Positions 17,964 through 26,913 of a DNA stretch of 64,000 nucleotides are shown here, in pieces. A program made the position numbers and the translations under genes. The stretch is taken from positions 4,153,501 to 4,217,500 of the forward strand of contig NZ_CP029197.1 of NCBI RefSeq assembly GCF_008639165.1, read 5' to 3'. How positions within the stretch are numbered: position 1 is the first letter of the stretch; every line of letters begins with the position of its first letter. The notes under the pieces were generated by a model. The model saw nothing but the letters and a program-made list of their open reading frames with translations, did not search any database and was not told the origin of the DNA. The DNA comes from Streptomyces venezuelae ATCC 10712 (GTDB lineage: Bacteria; Actinomycetota; Actinomycetes; Streptomycetales; Streptomycetaceae).

Positions 17964-18078
17964 GGTCGCGCTCACACCCCGCAGTACCCCGTAACACCGG
18001 GCCCGTCCGGATCCCCCAATCCGGTCGCCCACCCCTAGCTCTGCCGACGGATTCCTGCCCCAACAGGCCTTCGTCAAC

Positions 18079-18118
18079 GATCGCGCTGGACTCCGCCGGG
18101 TCTGGCGCGATCTTTTTT
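18079..18118 (+). terminator. Rho-independent terminator of bldC
   Basis: GATCGCGC and GCGCGATC form an 8-bp stem, with a GC-rich 18-nt loop that can fold further, followed by six T. One of the few terminators in the window with a true T-run. Confidence 0.9.
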
Positions 18119-18293
18119 GTGCCCGGCGTCACTCCCCGGCGAGTGGTGCAATTGCACATATTAAATCGGGCCGGTGTAGGGAGGGTGTAAGTGAAGCGGT
18201 TCCTGAAACTGCCTCAGTGACTCCCGTCACACCGGCGAAGTCTTGCCAAAGAACAGCCTGCCACTGCGCGGACGGTCCCCAACCCGCCGTTGG

Positions 18294-18554
18294 TCATGGG
18301 TCGGTGGGACTTTCGTCCCCAGTGCCGTCCGCCGGCTCCTGCGGCTCCCCCGGCCCCTCCTGCGGCCCGTCCTCCGGCCGTCCGGGCTCGGGGGCCTCCG
18401 GGGGCTCCGGAGGCTCCGGAAGCTCCATGGCGAGCCGCAGGAGGCGATGGCAGACCACGCAGTGCCTCGTGAGGTGCCCGTAGCGGGACGCGGCCGCCAG
18501 ATGGGCGCGCAGCAGTGCTCTCGTGTCGTGCCGTGCTGCGGACGCCGCGGCCAT
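18294..18554 (-). CDS. DUF6274-like small protein
   Basis: 86 residues from an ATG with GGAGGTGG at good spacing. The N-terminal half (ARHDTRALLRAHLAAASRYGHLTRHCVVCHRLLRLAME) contains a Cys-x2-Cys-His group with upstream His residues that could bind zinc. The C-terminal half is Pro/Glu/Gly-rich and disordered. I recognise it as a small Streptomyces-restricted family of unknown function. It is transcribed alone, towards bldC. Confidence 0.8.
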   Translation of the reverse strand: MAAASAARHDTRALLRAHLAAASRYGHLTRHCVVCHRLLRLAMELPEPPEPPEAPEPGRPEDGPQEGPGEPQEPADGTGDESPTDP

Positions 18555-18639
18555 GCGCGACCACCTCCGGTGTGGGCCCCCGGTTCCCTGATGTCCGGGG
18601 TACCGGCGGGCTCCCGTCCCCGTCAAGCACGGAGACACA

Positions 18640-18673
18640 ACGAAGGCCCGCATCTCGCGATGCGGGCCTTCGT
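18640..18673 (-). terminator. Hairpin terminator of tRNA-Asp
   Basis: A 15-bp perfect stem (18640-18654 with 18659-18673) and 4-nt loop lie 6 nt after the tRNA on the minus strand. The stem ends GGGCCTTCGT and is followed by TGTGTC, the same foot and tail as after other tRNA genes here. Confidence 0.85.
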
Positions 18674-18679
18674 GAAAAG

Positions 18680-18753
18680 CGACTCTGACGGGACTTGAAC
18701 CCGCGACCTCCACCTTGACAGGGTGGCGAGCTAACCAACTGCTCCACAGAGCC
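18680..18753 (-). tRNA. tRNA-Asp(GTC), copy 1
   Basis: 74 nt. Acceptor GGCTCTG/CAGAGTC with one G-U pair, discriminator G, anticodon loop CTGTCAA, T-loop TTCAAGT. It is identical over its whole length to the copy at 25214-25287. Confidence 0.97.
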
Positions 18754-18840
18754 TCGCTCGCAGCCCCTTGTAAGCGGCTGCGAGCAAGACTGTACAGCAG
18801 GTCAGGGGGTCTGGTCGAACTCACCGACGGCGACGACCCG

Positions 18841-21800
18841 CTACGGGGCCGCCGCGTCGATCGCCTTCACGATCCGCTTGTCCGAGACCGGGTGCGCCGT
18901 GCCGAGCGCGTGCGCGAAGTAGCTCACCCGCAGCTCCTCGATCATCCAGCGGATGTCGGTGACCTCGGACGGCACCGGGCGGCCCTTCGGGAGCTGTTCG
19001 AGCAGCCAGGCGTACTCGTCCAGCATCTCCTGGACCTTCTCCATCCGGGTGGTGTCCCGCTGGACCCCGGTCGGCATCTGCTGGAGCCGCCGGTCCACCG
19101 CCACCAGGTAGCGCATCAGGTCCGGGAGTCGCCCCAGCCCCGTACGGGTGACGAAGCCGGCCGGCATCAGCCAGGCCAGCTGCGTCCGCACGTCGGTCAG
19201 GTTGTTGATCAGCGCCAGGCTGTTCGTCGACTTCAGCCGGCGCTCGCACGCCTGCCAGGCCGCCAGGATCTGCTGGACCTGGCCCACCGTCCGTACGGTC
19301 GTGTCCACCAGGTCCGCGCGGACCTTGTCGTACAGCTTCCGGAACGACTCCTCGTCCCACGCCGGGCCGCCGTGGTCCGCGATCAGCTTGTCGGCCGCCG
19401 CGGTCGCGCAGTCGTCGAACAGGGCCTGGATCGAGCCGTGCGGGTTCGAGGACAGGGCCAGCTTCTGCTGGTTGGTCAGCTTGTCCGAGGCGAACTTCGC
19501 CGGGTTCACCGGGATGTTCAGCATGATCAGCTTCCGGGTGCCCCGCCACATCGCCAGCTGCTGCTCGGCCTCCGTGTCGAAGAGCCGCACGGCGACCGTC
19601 GAGCCCTCGTCCACGAGCGCCGGGTACGCCTTGACCGGCTGCCCGCCGCGCTTCGTCTCGAAGACCTTCGTGAGCGTCCCGATCGTCCAGTCCGTGAGCC
19701 CCGTGCGCTCCAGGGACGGCCCGGAGCCGTCCGGGCCCCCGGTGGCCGCCGCGGCGGCCTGGGAGAGGGCCTTGCGGGCCTTCGGCCGCAGCTTCAGGCG
19801 GAGCGTCTCCAGGTCCTTGTCCTCGGCGAGCTTCCGGCGCCGCTCGTCGACGATCCGGAAGGTCACCTTGAGGTGCTCGGGGACCTTCGCCCAGTCGAAG
19901 TCCTCGGCCGTCACCGGCACGCCGACCATCCGCTGGAGCTCGCGGGCGAGCGCCCCCGTCAGCGGCTCCTGCACGGGCACGACCGCGTCGAGGAAACGGC
20001 CCGCGAAGTTCGGCGCCGGCACGTAGTGGCGGCGGATCGGCTTCGGCAGGGAACGGATCAGCTCGGTGACGACCTCGGCGCGCAGGCCCGGGATCTGCCA
20101 TTCGAAGCCCTCGTCCGTCACCTGGTTCAGGACCTGGAGCGGGACGTGGACGGTCACGCCGTCGGCGTCCGCGCCCGGCTCGAACTGGTACGTCACCCGG
20201 AACTTCAGCGGGCCCTGCCGCCACGAGTCCGGGTAGTCGTCCTTGGTGACGGCCCCGGCCTTCTCGTTGATGAGCATCTCGCGCTCGAAGTCGAGGAACT
20301 CCGGTTCCTCGTGGCGCTTGTGCTTCCACCAGGAGTCGAAGTGGGCTCCGGACACGACGTGTTCCGGGACGCGCTTGTCGTAGAAGTCGAACAGCGTCTC
20401 GTCGTCGACGAGGATGTCCCGGCGCCGCGCCCGGTGCTCCAGCTCCTCGACCTCGGTGAGCAGCTTGCGGTTGTCCGCGAAGAACTTGTGGTGGGTGCGC
20501 CAGTCGCCTTCGACCAGGGCGTTCCTGATGAACAGGTCGCGGGAGACCTCGGGGTCGATCCGGCCGTAGTTCACCTTGCGGTCGGCGACGATCGGCACGC
20601 CGTACAGCGTCACCTTCTCGAAGGCCATCACGGCCGCCTGGTCCTTCTCCCAGTGCGGCTCGCTGTACGTCTTCTTCACCAGGTGCTGGGCGAGCGGCTC
20701 GATCCACTCGGGCTCCACGCGCGCGTTGACCCGGGCCCAGAGGCGCGAGGTCTCCACCAGCTCGGCGGACATGACGAACCGCGGGGGCTTCTTGAAGAGC
20801 GCCGAACCGGGGAAGATCGCGAACTTGGCGTTGCGGGCGCCCAGGTAGTCGTTCTTCGCGCCCTCCTTCACGTCCTTCATGCCGATGTGCGACAGGAGTC
20901 CGGCGAGGAGCGACACGTGGACGGACTGCTCGGGGGCGTCCTCCTCGTTGACGTGGATGCCGAGCTGTTTGGCGACCGTCCGCAGCTGGGCGTAGATGTC
21001 CTGCCACTCGCGGATGCGCAGGAAGTTCAGGTACTCCTGCTTGCACATCCGGCGGAAGGAGCTGGAGCCGCGCTCCTTCTGCTGCTCGCGGACGTACCGC
21101 CAGAGGTTCAGGAAGGCGAGGAAGTCGCTCGTCTCGTCCTTGAAGCGGGCGTGCTGCTGGTCGGCCTGCGCCTGCTTCTCGGCGGGGCGCTCGCGCGGGT
21201 CCTGGATGGACAGGGCGGCCGCGATCACCATGACCTCGCGGACGCAGCCGTTCTTGTCGGCCTCCAGGACCATCCGGGCGAGCCGGGGGTCGACGGGCAG
21301 CTGGGAGAGCTTCCGGCCCTGCTGGGTCAGCCGCTTCTTCGGGTCCTTCTCCGTCGGGTCGATCGCGCCCAGCTCCTGGAGGAGCTGCACGCCGTCCCGG
21401 ATGTTCCGGTGGTCCGGCGGGTCGATGAAGGGGAACTTCTCGATCTCGCCGAGGCCGGCCGCGGTCATCTGGAGGATGACGGAGGCCAGGTTCGTACGGA
21501 GGATCTCGGCGTCCGTGAACTCCGGCCGGGAGAGGAAGTCGTCCTCCGAGTACAGCCGGATGCAGATGCCGTCGGACGTACGGCCGCAGCGGCCCTTGCG
21601 CTGGTTGGCGCTGGCCTGGCTGACCGGCTCGATCGGCAGCCGCTGCACCTTGGTGCGGTGCGAGTAGCGGGAGATGCGGGCGGTGCCCGGGTCGATCACG
21701 TACTTGATGCCGGGGACGGTCAGCGAGGTCTCGGCGACGTTCGTCGCGAGGACGATCCGGCGGCCCGAGTGCGCCTGGAAGACCCGGTGCTGCTCGGCGT

Positions 21801-22779
21801 GCGACAGGCGCGCGTAGAGCGGCAGGACCTCCGTGTTGCGGAGGTTCCGCTTGAGCAGGGCGTCCGCCGTGTCGCGGATCTCCCGCTCGCCGGAGAGGAA
21901 GACCAGGACGTCGCCGGGGCCCTCGGCCTGGAGCTCGTCGACGGCCTCGCAGATCGCGGTGATCTGGTCGCGGTCGCTCTCCTCGGAGTCCTCTTCGAGC
22001 AGGGGCCGGTAGCGGACCTCGACCGGGTACGTACGGCCGGAGACCTCGACGATCGGGGCGTCGCCGAAGTGGCGGGAGAAGCGCTCCGGGTCGATGGTCG
22101 CCGAGGTGATCACGACCTTGAGGTCGGGGCGCTTCGGGAGCAGCTGGGCCAGATAGCCGAGCAGGAAGTCGATGTTGAGGGACCGCTCGTGGGCCTCGTC
22201 GATGATGATCGTGTCGTAGGCGCGCAGCTCGCGGTCCGTCTGGATCTCGGCGAGCAGGATGCCGTCCGTCATCAGCTTCACGAAGGTCGCGTCGGGGTTC
22301 ACCTGGTCGGTGAAGCGGACCTTCCAGCCGACGGCCTCGCCCAGCGGGGTCCGCAGCTCCTCCGCCACCCGCTCGGCGACCGTGCGGGCGGCGATCCGGC
22401 GGGGCTGGGTGTGCCCGATCATGCCCCGGACGCCCCGGCCGAGCTCCAGGCAGATCTTCGGGATCTGGGTGGTCTTTCCCGAGCCCGTCTCACCGGCGAC
22501 GATCACGACCTGGTGGTCGCGTATCGCCTCCAGGATCTCGTCCTTCTTCTGCGAGACGGGCAGCTGTTCGGGATAGGTGACCGCGGGCACGCGGGAGGCG
22601 CGCCCGTCGACGCGTTCCTTGGCCTTGGCCGCCTCGACGGCGATCTCGTCCAGGACGGCCGCGCGGGCCTCGGGCTTGCGGATGCGGCGGGCGCCTTCGA
22701 GACGGCGGCCGAGCCGGTGGGAGTCCCGCAGCGAGACCTCGGCCAGGACGGACTGGAGGGCGGCGAAGGAAGTAGACAT
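18841..22779 (-). CDS. hrpA: ATP-dependent RNA helicase HrpA (DEAH family)
   Basis: 1312 residues, the usual length of HrpA. Motif I GETGSGKT is at residues 96-103 and motif II DEAH at 194-197. SAT in ITSATIDPERF and QRKGRCGR (motif VI) follow. The helicase core is followed by the HA2/OB regions and the long HrpA-specific C-terminal domain (DUF3418-like, with QRDTTRMEKVQEML near the end). HrpA unwinds RNA and in enterobacteria rescues stalled ribosomes and processes mRNA. It is transcribed alone on the minus strand, divergent from the small secreted protein at 22921. Confidence 0.97.
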   Translation of the reverse strand: MSTSFAALQSVLAEVSLRDSHRLGRRLEGARRIRKPEARAAVLDEIAVEAAKAKERVDGRASRVPAVTYPEQLPVSQKKDEILEAIRDHQVVIVAGETGSGKTTQIPKICLELGRGVRGMIGHTQPRRIAARTVAERVAEELRTPLGEAVGWKVRFTDQVNPDATFVKLMTDGILLAEIQTDRELRAYDTIIIDEAHERSLNIDFLLGYLAQLLPKRPDLKVVITSATIDPERFSRHFGDAPIVEVSGRTYPVEVRYRPLLEEDSEESDRDQITAICEAVDELQAEGPGDVLVFLSGEREIRDTADALLKRNLRNTEVLPLYARLSHAEQHRVFQAHSGRRIVLATNVAETSLTVPGIKYVIDPGTARISRYSHRTKVQRLPIEPVSQASANQRKGRCGRTSDGICIRLYSEDDFLSRPEFTDAEILRTNLASVILQMTAAGLGEIEKFPFIDPPDHRNIRDGVQLLQELGAIDPTEKDPKKRLTQQGRKLSQLPVDPRLARMVLEADKNGCVREVMVIAAALSIQDPRERPAEKQAQADQQHARFKDETSDFLAFLNLWRYVREQQKERGSSSFRRMCKQEYLNFLRIREWQDIYAQLRTVAKQLGIHVNEEDAPEQSVHVSLLAGLLSHIGMKDVKEGAKNDYLGARNAKFAIFPGSALFKKPPRFVMSAELVETSRLWARVNARVEPEWIEPLAQHLVKKTYSEPHWEKDQAAVMAFEKVTLYGVPIVADRKVNYGRIDPEVSRDLFIRNALVEGDWRTHHKFFADNRKLLTEVEELEHRARRRDILVDDETLFDFYDKRVPEHVVSGAHFDSWWKHKRHEEPEFLDFEREMLINEKAGAVTKDDYPDSWRQGPLKFRVTYQFEPGADADGVTVHVPLQVLNQVTDEGFEWQIPGLRAEVVTELIRSLPKPIRRHYVPAPNFAGRFLDAVVPVQEPLTGALARELQRMVGVPVTAEDFDWAKVPEHLKVTFRIVDERRRKLAEDKDLETLRLKLRPKARKALSQAAAAATGGPDGSGPSLERTGLTDWTIGTLTKVFETKRGGQPVKAYPALVDEGSTVAVRLFDTEAEQQLAMWRGTRKLIMLNIPVNPAKFASDKLTNQQKLALSSNPHGSIQALFDDCATAAADKLIADHGGPAWDEESFRKLYDKVRADLVDTTVRTVGQVQQILAAWQACERRLKSTNSLALINNLTDVRTQLAWLMPAGFVTRTGLGRLPDLMRYLVAVDRRLQQMPTGVQRDTTRMEKVQEMLDEYAWLLEQLPKGRPVPSEVTDIRWMIEELRVSYFAHALGTAHPVSDKRIVKAIDAAAP

Positions 22780-22920
22780 ACGGAATCCAGGATCGCACCT
22801 GGGGCCGAGAAGCGGCGAACCGATTTACGAGCCGCGCCCCCGGGGACGGGTGGCTTCCCGGGCGTGAGGAGCCGGGTGCGTACTATTTCGGGCACGTCGA
22901 CCCGGCCGGAGAGGTTTCGC

Positions 22921-23271
22921 ATGTTCCGCACCACCCGCGCGGCGGCGGCGTTCGCCGCGCTCGCGGCCCTGGTGCTGGGCCTCCTGGTGTGCGGGACGAC
23001 GACGGGTACGCCCCGGGCGGCCGGCCCGGTCGTCCTCGGCGCCGCCGTCCCCGGCTGCGACCCCGGCCACCCCGCCGACGAAGGGGCCGCCGGTCCCGTC
23101 GTACCGCCGCGTGCGCACGGGTTCGCCGAGCTGCTCCCGGCGCTGGCCGCCGACCGGGCGCCGGGCGGGGTCCGGCAGCCGTACCCGGACGGCCCGGGCG
23201 TGTCGCCGGGGCGGGAGCCCCCCGCGCGCGTACCGCTGTCTCCCGTGGAGCTGTCGGTCCTGAGGGTGTAG
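22921..23271 (+). CDS. Small secreted or membrane-anchored protein of unknown function
   Basis: 116 residues with GGAGAGG upstream of the ATG. Residues 1-30 are a signal-like segment (RAAAAFAALAALVLGLLVC). The mature part is Pro/Gly/Ala-rich with one Cys-Asp-Pro-Gly-His motif and no repeats or domains that I recognise. It lies 57 bp before the DsbA-like gene and reads in the same direction, so it may be exported and be a substrate or partner of the thiol-redox pair that follows; this is inference from position only. Confidence 0.7.
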   Translation: MFRTTRAAAAFAALAALVLGLLVCGTTTGTPRAAGPVVLGAAVPGCDPGHPADEGAAGPVVPPRAHGFAELLPALAADRAPGGVRQPYPDGPGVSPGREPPARVPLSPVELSVLRV

Positions 23272-23328
23272 ACGGACGGCCGTCCTCCGCCGCCCGTCCC
23301 GTCCTGCGTACCTCAGGAGCACTTCCGC

Positions 23329-24180
23329 ATGTCCAAGAACCCGCCCAAGCCCGCCTCCAAGGCCCCGTCCAAGCGCGCGCCGAAGTCCGCGTCCAAGGCG
23401 AAGCCGCTCGCCGTCGTCTCCGGGGTGGCCGTCGCCGCCGTCCTGCTCGGCGTCGTCTCGTACACCGCCACCCGGCCCGCCTCCCCCGGCGCCGCCGGCT
23501 CCGGCTCCGTCGCCGAGGTCTCGGCCGACCCGTCCGCGGGCGTCTACGCCGAACTGGAGGCGTACGCCCGCCGCGACGCCGCCGACAAGCTCGCCCTCGG
23601 CCGCGCCGACGCCCCCGTCGTCCTCATCGAGTACGCCGACTTCAAGTGCGGCTACTGCGGGAAGTTCGCCCGGGACACCGAGCCCGTCCTGGTGAAGAAG
23701 TACGTCGACAGCGGCGTCCTGCGCATCGAGTGGCGGAACTTCCCGATCTTCGGCGAGGAGTCCGAGGCCGTCGCCCGGGCCTCCTGGGCGGCCGGGCAGC
23801 AGGGCCGGTTCTGGGAGTTCCACAAGGCGGCCTACGCGGAGGGCGCCAAGGAGAAGGGCTTCGGGAAGGACCGGCTCGCCGCCCTCGCGAAGGAGGCGGG
23901 CGTCCCCGACGCCGCCCGGTTCGCGAAGGACAGCGAGGGGGCGCCGGCCCGGGCGGCCGTGAGCGCGGACCAGGAGCAGGGGTACTCCCTCGGCGCGACC
24001 TCCACCCCCTCCTTCCTGATCAACGGCCGGCCGATCGCGGGCGCGCAGCCGCTGGAGACCTTCACGGAGACGATCGAGGCGGCCGCGAAGGCGGCGAAGG
24101 CGAAGCCGTCGAAGCCGTCCGAGCCGCGGAAGTCCTCCCCGCCGGCCGGGGCGGGCGAGAAGCCGGGCGCCGGACAGTGA
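23329..24180 (+). CDS. Membrane-anchored DsbA-like thiol oxidoreductase
   Basis: 283 residues. A Lys/Pro/Ser-rich cytoplasmic start (about 26 residues) is followed by one membrane segment (AVVSGVAVAAVLLGVVSYTA). The extracytoplasmic thioredoxin fold has the active site DFKCGYCGKF (Cys-Gly-Tyr-Cys), an inserted helical domain, and the cis-Pro loop TSTPSFLINGRPIAGAQP. This is the DsbA/BdbD type that forms or isomerises disulfides in exported proteins. A Lys/Pro/Ser tail ends the protein. It overlaps the CcdA-like gene by 4 bp, so electron donor and recipient are co-translated. Confidence 0.92.
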   Translation: MSKNPPKPASKAPSKRAPKSASKAKPLAVVSGVAVAAVLLGVVSYTATRPASPGAAGSGSVAEVSADPSAGVYAELEAYARRDAADKLALGRADAPVVLIEYADFKCGYCGKFARDTEPVLVKKYVDSGVLRIEWRNFPIFGEESEAVARASWAAGQQGRFWEFHKAAYAEGAKEKGFGKDRLAALAKEAGVPDAARFAKDSEGAPARAAVSADQEQGYSLGATSTPSFLINGRPIAGAQPLETFTETIEAAAKAAKAKPSKPSEPRKSSPPAGAGEKPGAGQ

Positions 24181-25019
24181 CCTCCGGCATCGGCTACTTC
24201 GCCGCCTTCCTCGGCGGGCTGCTCGCCCTGCTCAGCCCGTGCAGCGCCCTGCTCCTGCCGGCCTTCTTCGCGTACTCGATCGACACGCGCGCGAAGCTGG
24301 TGGCCAGGACCGGCATCCTCTACGCGGGCCTGGCGACCACCCTGGTGCCGCTCGGTGCGGCCGGCTCCTTCGCGGGCCGCCTCTTCTACGGCCACCGGGA
24401 CCTGCTCGTCACCGTCGGCGGCTGGCTGATCATCGGGCTCGGGGTGCTCCAGATCCTCGGCCTGGGCTTCGCCTCCCGTCGGATCGCCGAGGCGAGCGGC
24501 CGGATCAGACCGACCTCGGCGCTCTCGGTGTACGCGCTCGGCCTGGTCTACGGCCTCGCGGGCTTCTGCGCGGGCCCGATCCTGGGCAGCGTCCTCACGG
24601 TCGCCGCGCTGAGCGGCAGCCCGGCGTACGGCGGGCTGCTCCTCGCCGTGTACGCGCTCGGCATGGCGGTCCCGCTGTTCGTGCTCGCGCTGCTCTGGGA
24701 GCGGTACGACCTGGGCCGGCGGTCCTGGCTGCGCGGCCGGCCGCTCCGGCTCGGCCGGCTCACCCTCCACTCGACCTCACTGGTCTCGGGGCTCTTCTTC
24801 GTGGCCCTCGGCACGATGTTCCTGGTCTTCGACGGGACGACGGCGCTGCCGGGCCTGCTGTCGGTGGACGACTCGTTCGCCGTGGAGCAGCGGGTGGCCT
24901 CGCTGGGCCGGGCGGTCCCGGACTGGGCGCTGCTCGTCGCGGTGGTGGCCGTGGTGGCTCTGGTGCTCGTGGTGCGGGCGCGGCGGGGGAGCCGTACGGG
25001 GGAACGCGAGGAGGTCTGA
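24177..25019 (+). CDS. CcdA/DsbD-like membrane thiol-redox transporter
   Basis: 280 residues from a GTG in a GTGA overlap with the preceding gene. Six to seven membrane helices are visible. The first contains LLALLSPCSALLLPAFFAY and a later one GLAGFCAGPILGSVL: the paired Pro-Cys and Phe-Cys sites in helices one and four match the two Cys that shuttle electrons in CcdA/DsbD. It probably passes reducing power from cytoplasmic thioredoxin to the DsbA-like protein. The C-terminus has an extra helix followed by a basic tail (RARRGSRTGEREEV). Confidence 0.92.
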   Translation: MTSGIGYFAAFLGGLLALLSPCSALLLPAFFAYSIDTRAKLVARTGILYAGLATTLVPLGAAGSFAGRLFYGHRDLLVTVGGWLIIGLGVLQILGLGFASRRIAEASGRIRPTSALSVYALGLVYGLAGFCAGPILGSVLTVAALSGSPAYGGLLLAVYALGMAVPLFVLALLWERYDLGRRSWLRGRPLRLGRLTLHSTSLVSGLFFVALGTMFLVFDGTTALPGLLSVDDSFAVEQRVASLGRAVPDWALLVAVVAVVALVLVVRARRGSRTGEREEV

Positions 25020-25082
25020 GACTTACGGGGAGGGGGCGCCGGCCTCCTCCCCGTACGCCCTCCCGGGTGCGGACACACGACG

Positions 25083-25110
25083 AAGGCCCCGTTCTTTCGA
25101 ACGGGGCCTT
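25083..25110. terminator. Shared hairpin between the ccdA-like gene and the tRNA operon
   Basis: A perfect 12-bp stem AAGGCCCCGTTC/GAACGGGGCCTT with a 4-nt loop. Read on the minus strand it ends the Glu-Asp-Phe tRNA transcript and has the tail CGTCGTGTGT. Read on the plus strand it is followed by ctgttt and can end the thiol-redox operon. Confidence 0.88.
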
Positions 25111-25117
25111 CTGTTTG

Positions 25118-25191
25118 TGGCTGGGGCCGGGGTCGAACCGGCGACCTATCGCTTTTCAGGCGATCGCTCGTACCAACTGAGCTACCCAGCC
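25118..25191 (-). tRNA. tRNA-Phe(GAA)
   Basis: 74 nt. Acceptor GGCTGGG/CCCAGCC, discriminator A, anticodon loop CTGAAAA, T-loop TTCGACC. Last gene of a minus-strand Glu-Asp-Phe tRNA operon. Confidence 0.97.
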
Positions 25192-25213
25192 ACGAAGCTG
25201 TTTCCAGCTTCAG

Positions 25214-25287
25214 CGACTCTGACGGGACTTGAACCCGCGACCTCCACCTTGACAGGGTGGCGAGCTAACCAACTGCTCCACAGAGCC
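25214..25287 (-). tRNA. tRNA-Asp(GTC), copy 2
   Basis: 74 nt, identical to the gene at 18680-18753. Middle gene of the Glu-Asp-Phe operon, 22 bp upstream of tRNA-Phe. Confidence 0.97.
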
Positions 25288-25327
25288 AAGCTTGTGCGCG
25301 ATCACTAGTCTCGCACACGGTACTGCG

Positions 25328-25400
25328 TGCCCCCAACGGGATTCGAACCCGTGCTACCGCCTTGAAAGGGCGGCGTCCTGGGCCACTAGACGATGAGGGC
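25328..25400 (-). tRNA. tRNA-Glu(TTC)
   Basis: 73 nt. Acceptor GCCCTCA/TGGGGGC with one G-U pair, discriminator A, anticodon loop CTTTCAA, T-loop TTCGAAT. First gene of the minus-strand tRNA operon. Confidence 0.97.
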
Positions 25401-25504
25401 TAGAGGCTCACCTGCGCGCTTTCCAGCGCGTCGGGGACGTGAGAAGCATATGGGATGCCGGGCGCTATCGCCAAAACGGTTTCCGGGCGGGGGACAATGG
25501 GCGG

Positions 25505-25855
25505 GTGCTGGAGATGACGCGCGAGGAGTTCGAGGAGCTTGTCTCCGAAGCCCTGGACCGGATTCCGCCGGAGCTGACGCGGCTGATGGACAACGTCGCC
25601 GTGTTCGTGGAGGACGAGCCGCCCTCCGACGATCCCGAACTGCTCGGGCTCTACGAGGGGACGCCGCTGACCGAGCGGGGCGAGTGGTACGCCGGCGTGC
25701 TGCCCGACCGGATCACGATCTACCGGGGGCCGACGCTGCGGATGTGCGAGTCGCGCGAGGACGTGGTCGCGGAGACCGAGATCACCGTGGTGCACGAGAT
25801 CGCCCACCACTTCGGCATCGACGACGAGCGGCTGCACGCGCTGGGCTACGGCTGA
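25505..25855 (+). CDS. Minimal metallopeptidase (zincin-like, DUF1025 type)
   Basis: 116 residues from GTG; an in-frame ATG three codons later (25514) is an equal alternative, and an upstream ATG would run into the tRNA-Glu promoter. The body has MTREEFEELVSEALDRIPPEL at the start, an arginine-rich turn (RITIYRGPTLRMCES) and the zincin motif VVHEIAHHFGIDDERL, with two His and a Glu plus a downstream Asp as in small actinobacterial 'minimal' metallopeptidases. The protein is cytoplasmic and its substrate is unknown. It stands alone downstream of the divergent tRNA operon. Confidence 0.88.
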   Translation: MLEMTREEFEELVSEALDRIPPELTRLMDNVAVFVEDEPPSDDPELLGLYEGTPLTERGEWYAGVLPDRITIYRGPTLRMCESREDVVAETEITVVHEIAHHFGIDDERLHALGYG

Positions 25856-26008
25856 CCGGGCTCCCCCCCCCCGGGCCGCTCCGGGCCGGCGGGCTCCCGT
25901 CCGACGGGCGTCGGTCCGGCGGCCGCCGGGCGTGTCCCTTGCGGTGCCAAGGGAGTTGGGCAGTGCAACGCGTTCCGTTCCTGCCTGTTGTGTCCTGGAG
26001 GTGCCCCC

Positions 26009-26716
26009 GTGCGCCATTTGCCCACCCCGGTGAGATGGGCCGCCACCGCGCTGGCCGTCGCGGCCTGTGCCGGTCTGAGCGGCTGTATGAGTGTGAGTGA
26101 CGAGGGGGCGAAGCCGGGGCCCGGCGCGTCCGGCGGAAAGCACGGCGTGGCGACCGAGTCCGACGGCGGCGGGGGCGGCGCCGCGGGCGGCGAGGGCGGC
26201 TCGGGGAACGGCCGGCCGGACGGCGGCGGACCGGACGTGGCGGGCGCGGGCCAGGAGTCCCCGGTGCCGAGCGGCTCACCCTCGGGCACGGCCACGGCCT
26301 CCCCGGGCGCGGTGCTGCCGGTGGAGGGTCCGGGCGGCCCCGGCGGCACGTCGAAGCCGCAGCCGACCGGCGGCGGCCACGACGGCCCGGGCGGCGGCGC
26401 GGGCGGCTCCGCGGGGAACGGCGGCAACGGCGGGAACGGGAACGGCGGGAACGGCGGCGGGGGCAACGGCGGCGGTTCCGGCGGCCCGGGCGGTGGCGGC
26501 TCCACGCCGACGCCGAACCCCACCCCCGAACCCACCCCGGAGCCGACCCCCGAACCCACCTCCAACCCCACCCCCGAGCCGACCCCGGAACCGACCTCCA
26601 ACCCCACCGACCCGCCGACCCAGGGACCCGACACCCAGATGGGTGCGATGCGGGCCGCGGACGGGCCGGGAGCGCCCCCGGAACCGGTGGCGTCTCCGCA
26701 GGTCGGACCGGTGTGA
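26009..26716 (+). CDS. Low-complexity secreted lipoprotein
   Basis: 235 residues from a GTG with GGAGG 7 nt upstream. The N-terminus is a lipoprotein signal (ALAVAACAGLSGC). The rest has no fold that I recognise: first a Gly/Ser/Asn-rich stretch with GNGGNGG repeats, then Pro-Thr-Pro-Glu repeats (PTPEPTPEPTSNPTPEP) and a short tail. Such proteins often act as cell-wall spacers or stalks. The repeats are also visible in the DNA (26500-26610). Alternative starts upstream would break the signal peptide. Confidence 0.8.
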   Translation: MRHLPTPVRWAATALAVAACAGLSGCMSVSDEGAKPGPGASGGKHGVATESDGGGGGAAGGEGGSGNGRPDGGGPDVAGAGQESPVPSGSPSGTATASPGAVLPVEGPGGPGGTSKPQPTGGGHDGPGGGAGGSAGNGGNGGNGNGGNGGGGNGGGSGGPGGGGSTPTPNPTPEPTPEPTPEPTSNPTPEPTPEPTSNPTDPPTQGPDTQMGAMRAADGPGAPPEPVASPQVGPV

Positions 26717-26913
26717 CGGAGTCCGATTTGCCATAGGTGGGGGAGGGTGCGTATGGTGGTAGATCGTTTGATCCCATTGCCCGGCGCCGACACAGAAGAG
26801 CGCCGCGTGGCGCGTACTCTCCCTAGCCGTGGCTGACCGCATTGAGGCGGTCGTTTGCGAAATCACGGAGTTGACGGGCGCGTGCCGAGACTCCGGAAGG
26901 TTTCGCATTTCGC

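Noticed and set aside
18715..23271. A 1518-codon plus-strand frame running opposite the whole hrpA gene
   Set aside because: Nearly all of it is the antisense shadow of hrpA. Only its last 117 codons (from 22921) have a ribosome binding site and a signal peptide, and these were kept as a separate small gene.
25859..25875. A run of C residues after the metallopeptidase as a phase-variable tract
   Set aside because: It lies after the stop codon, outside any gene, and may be affected by sequencing error.
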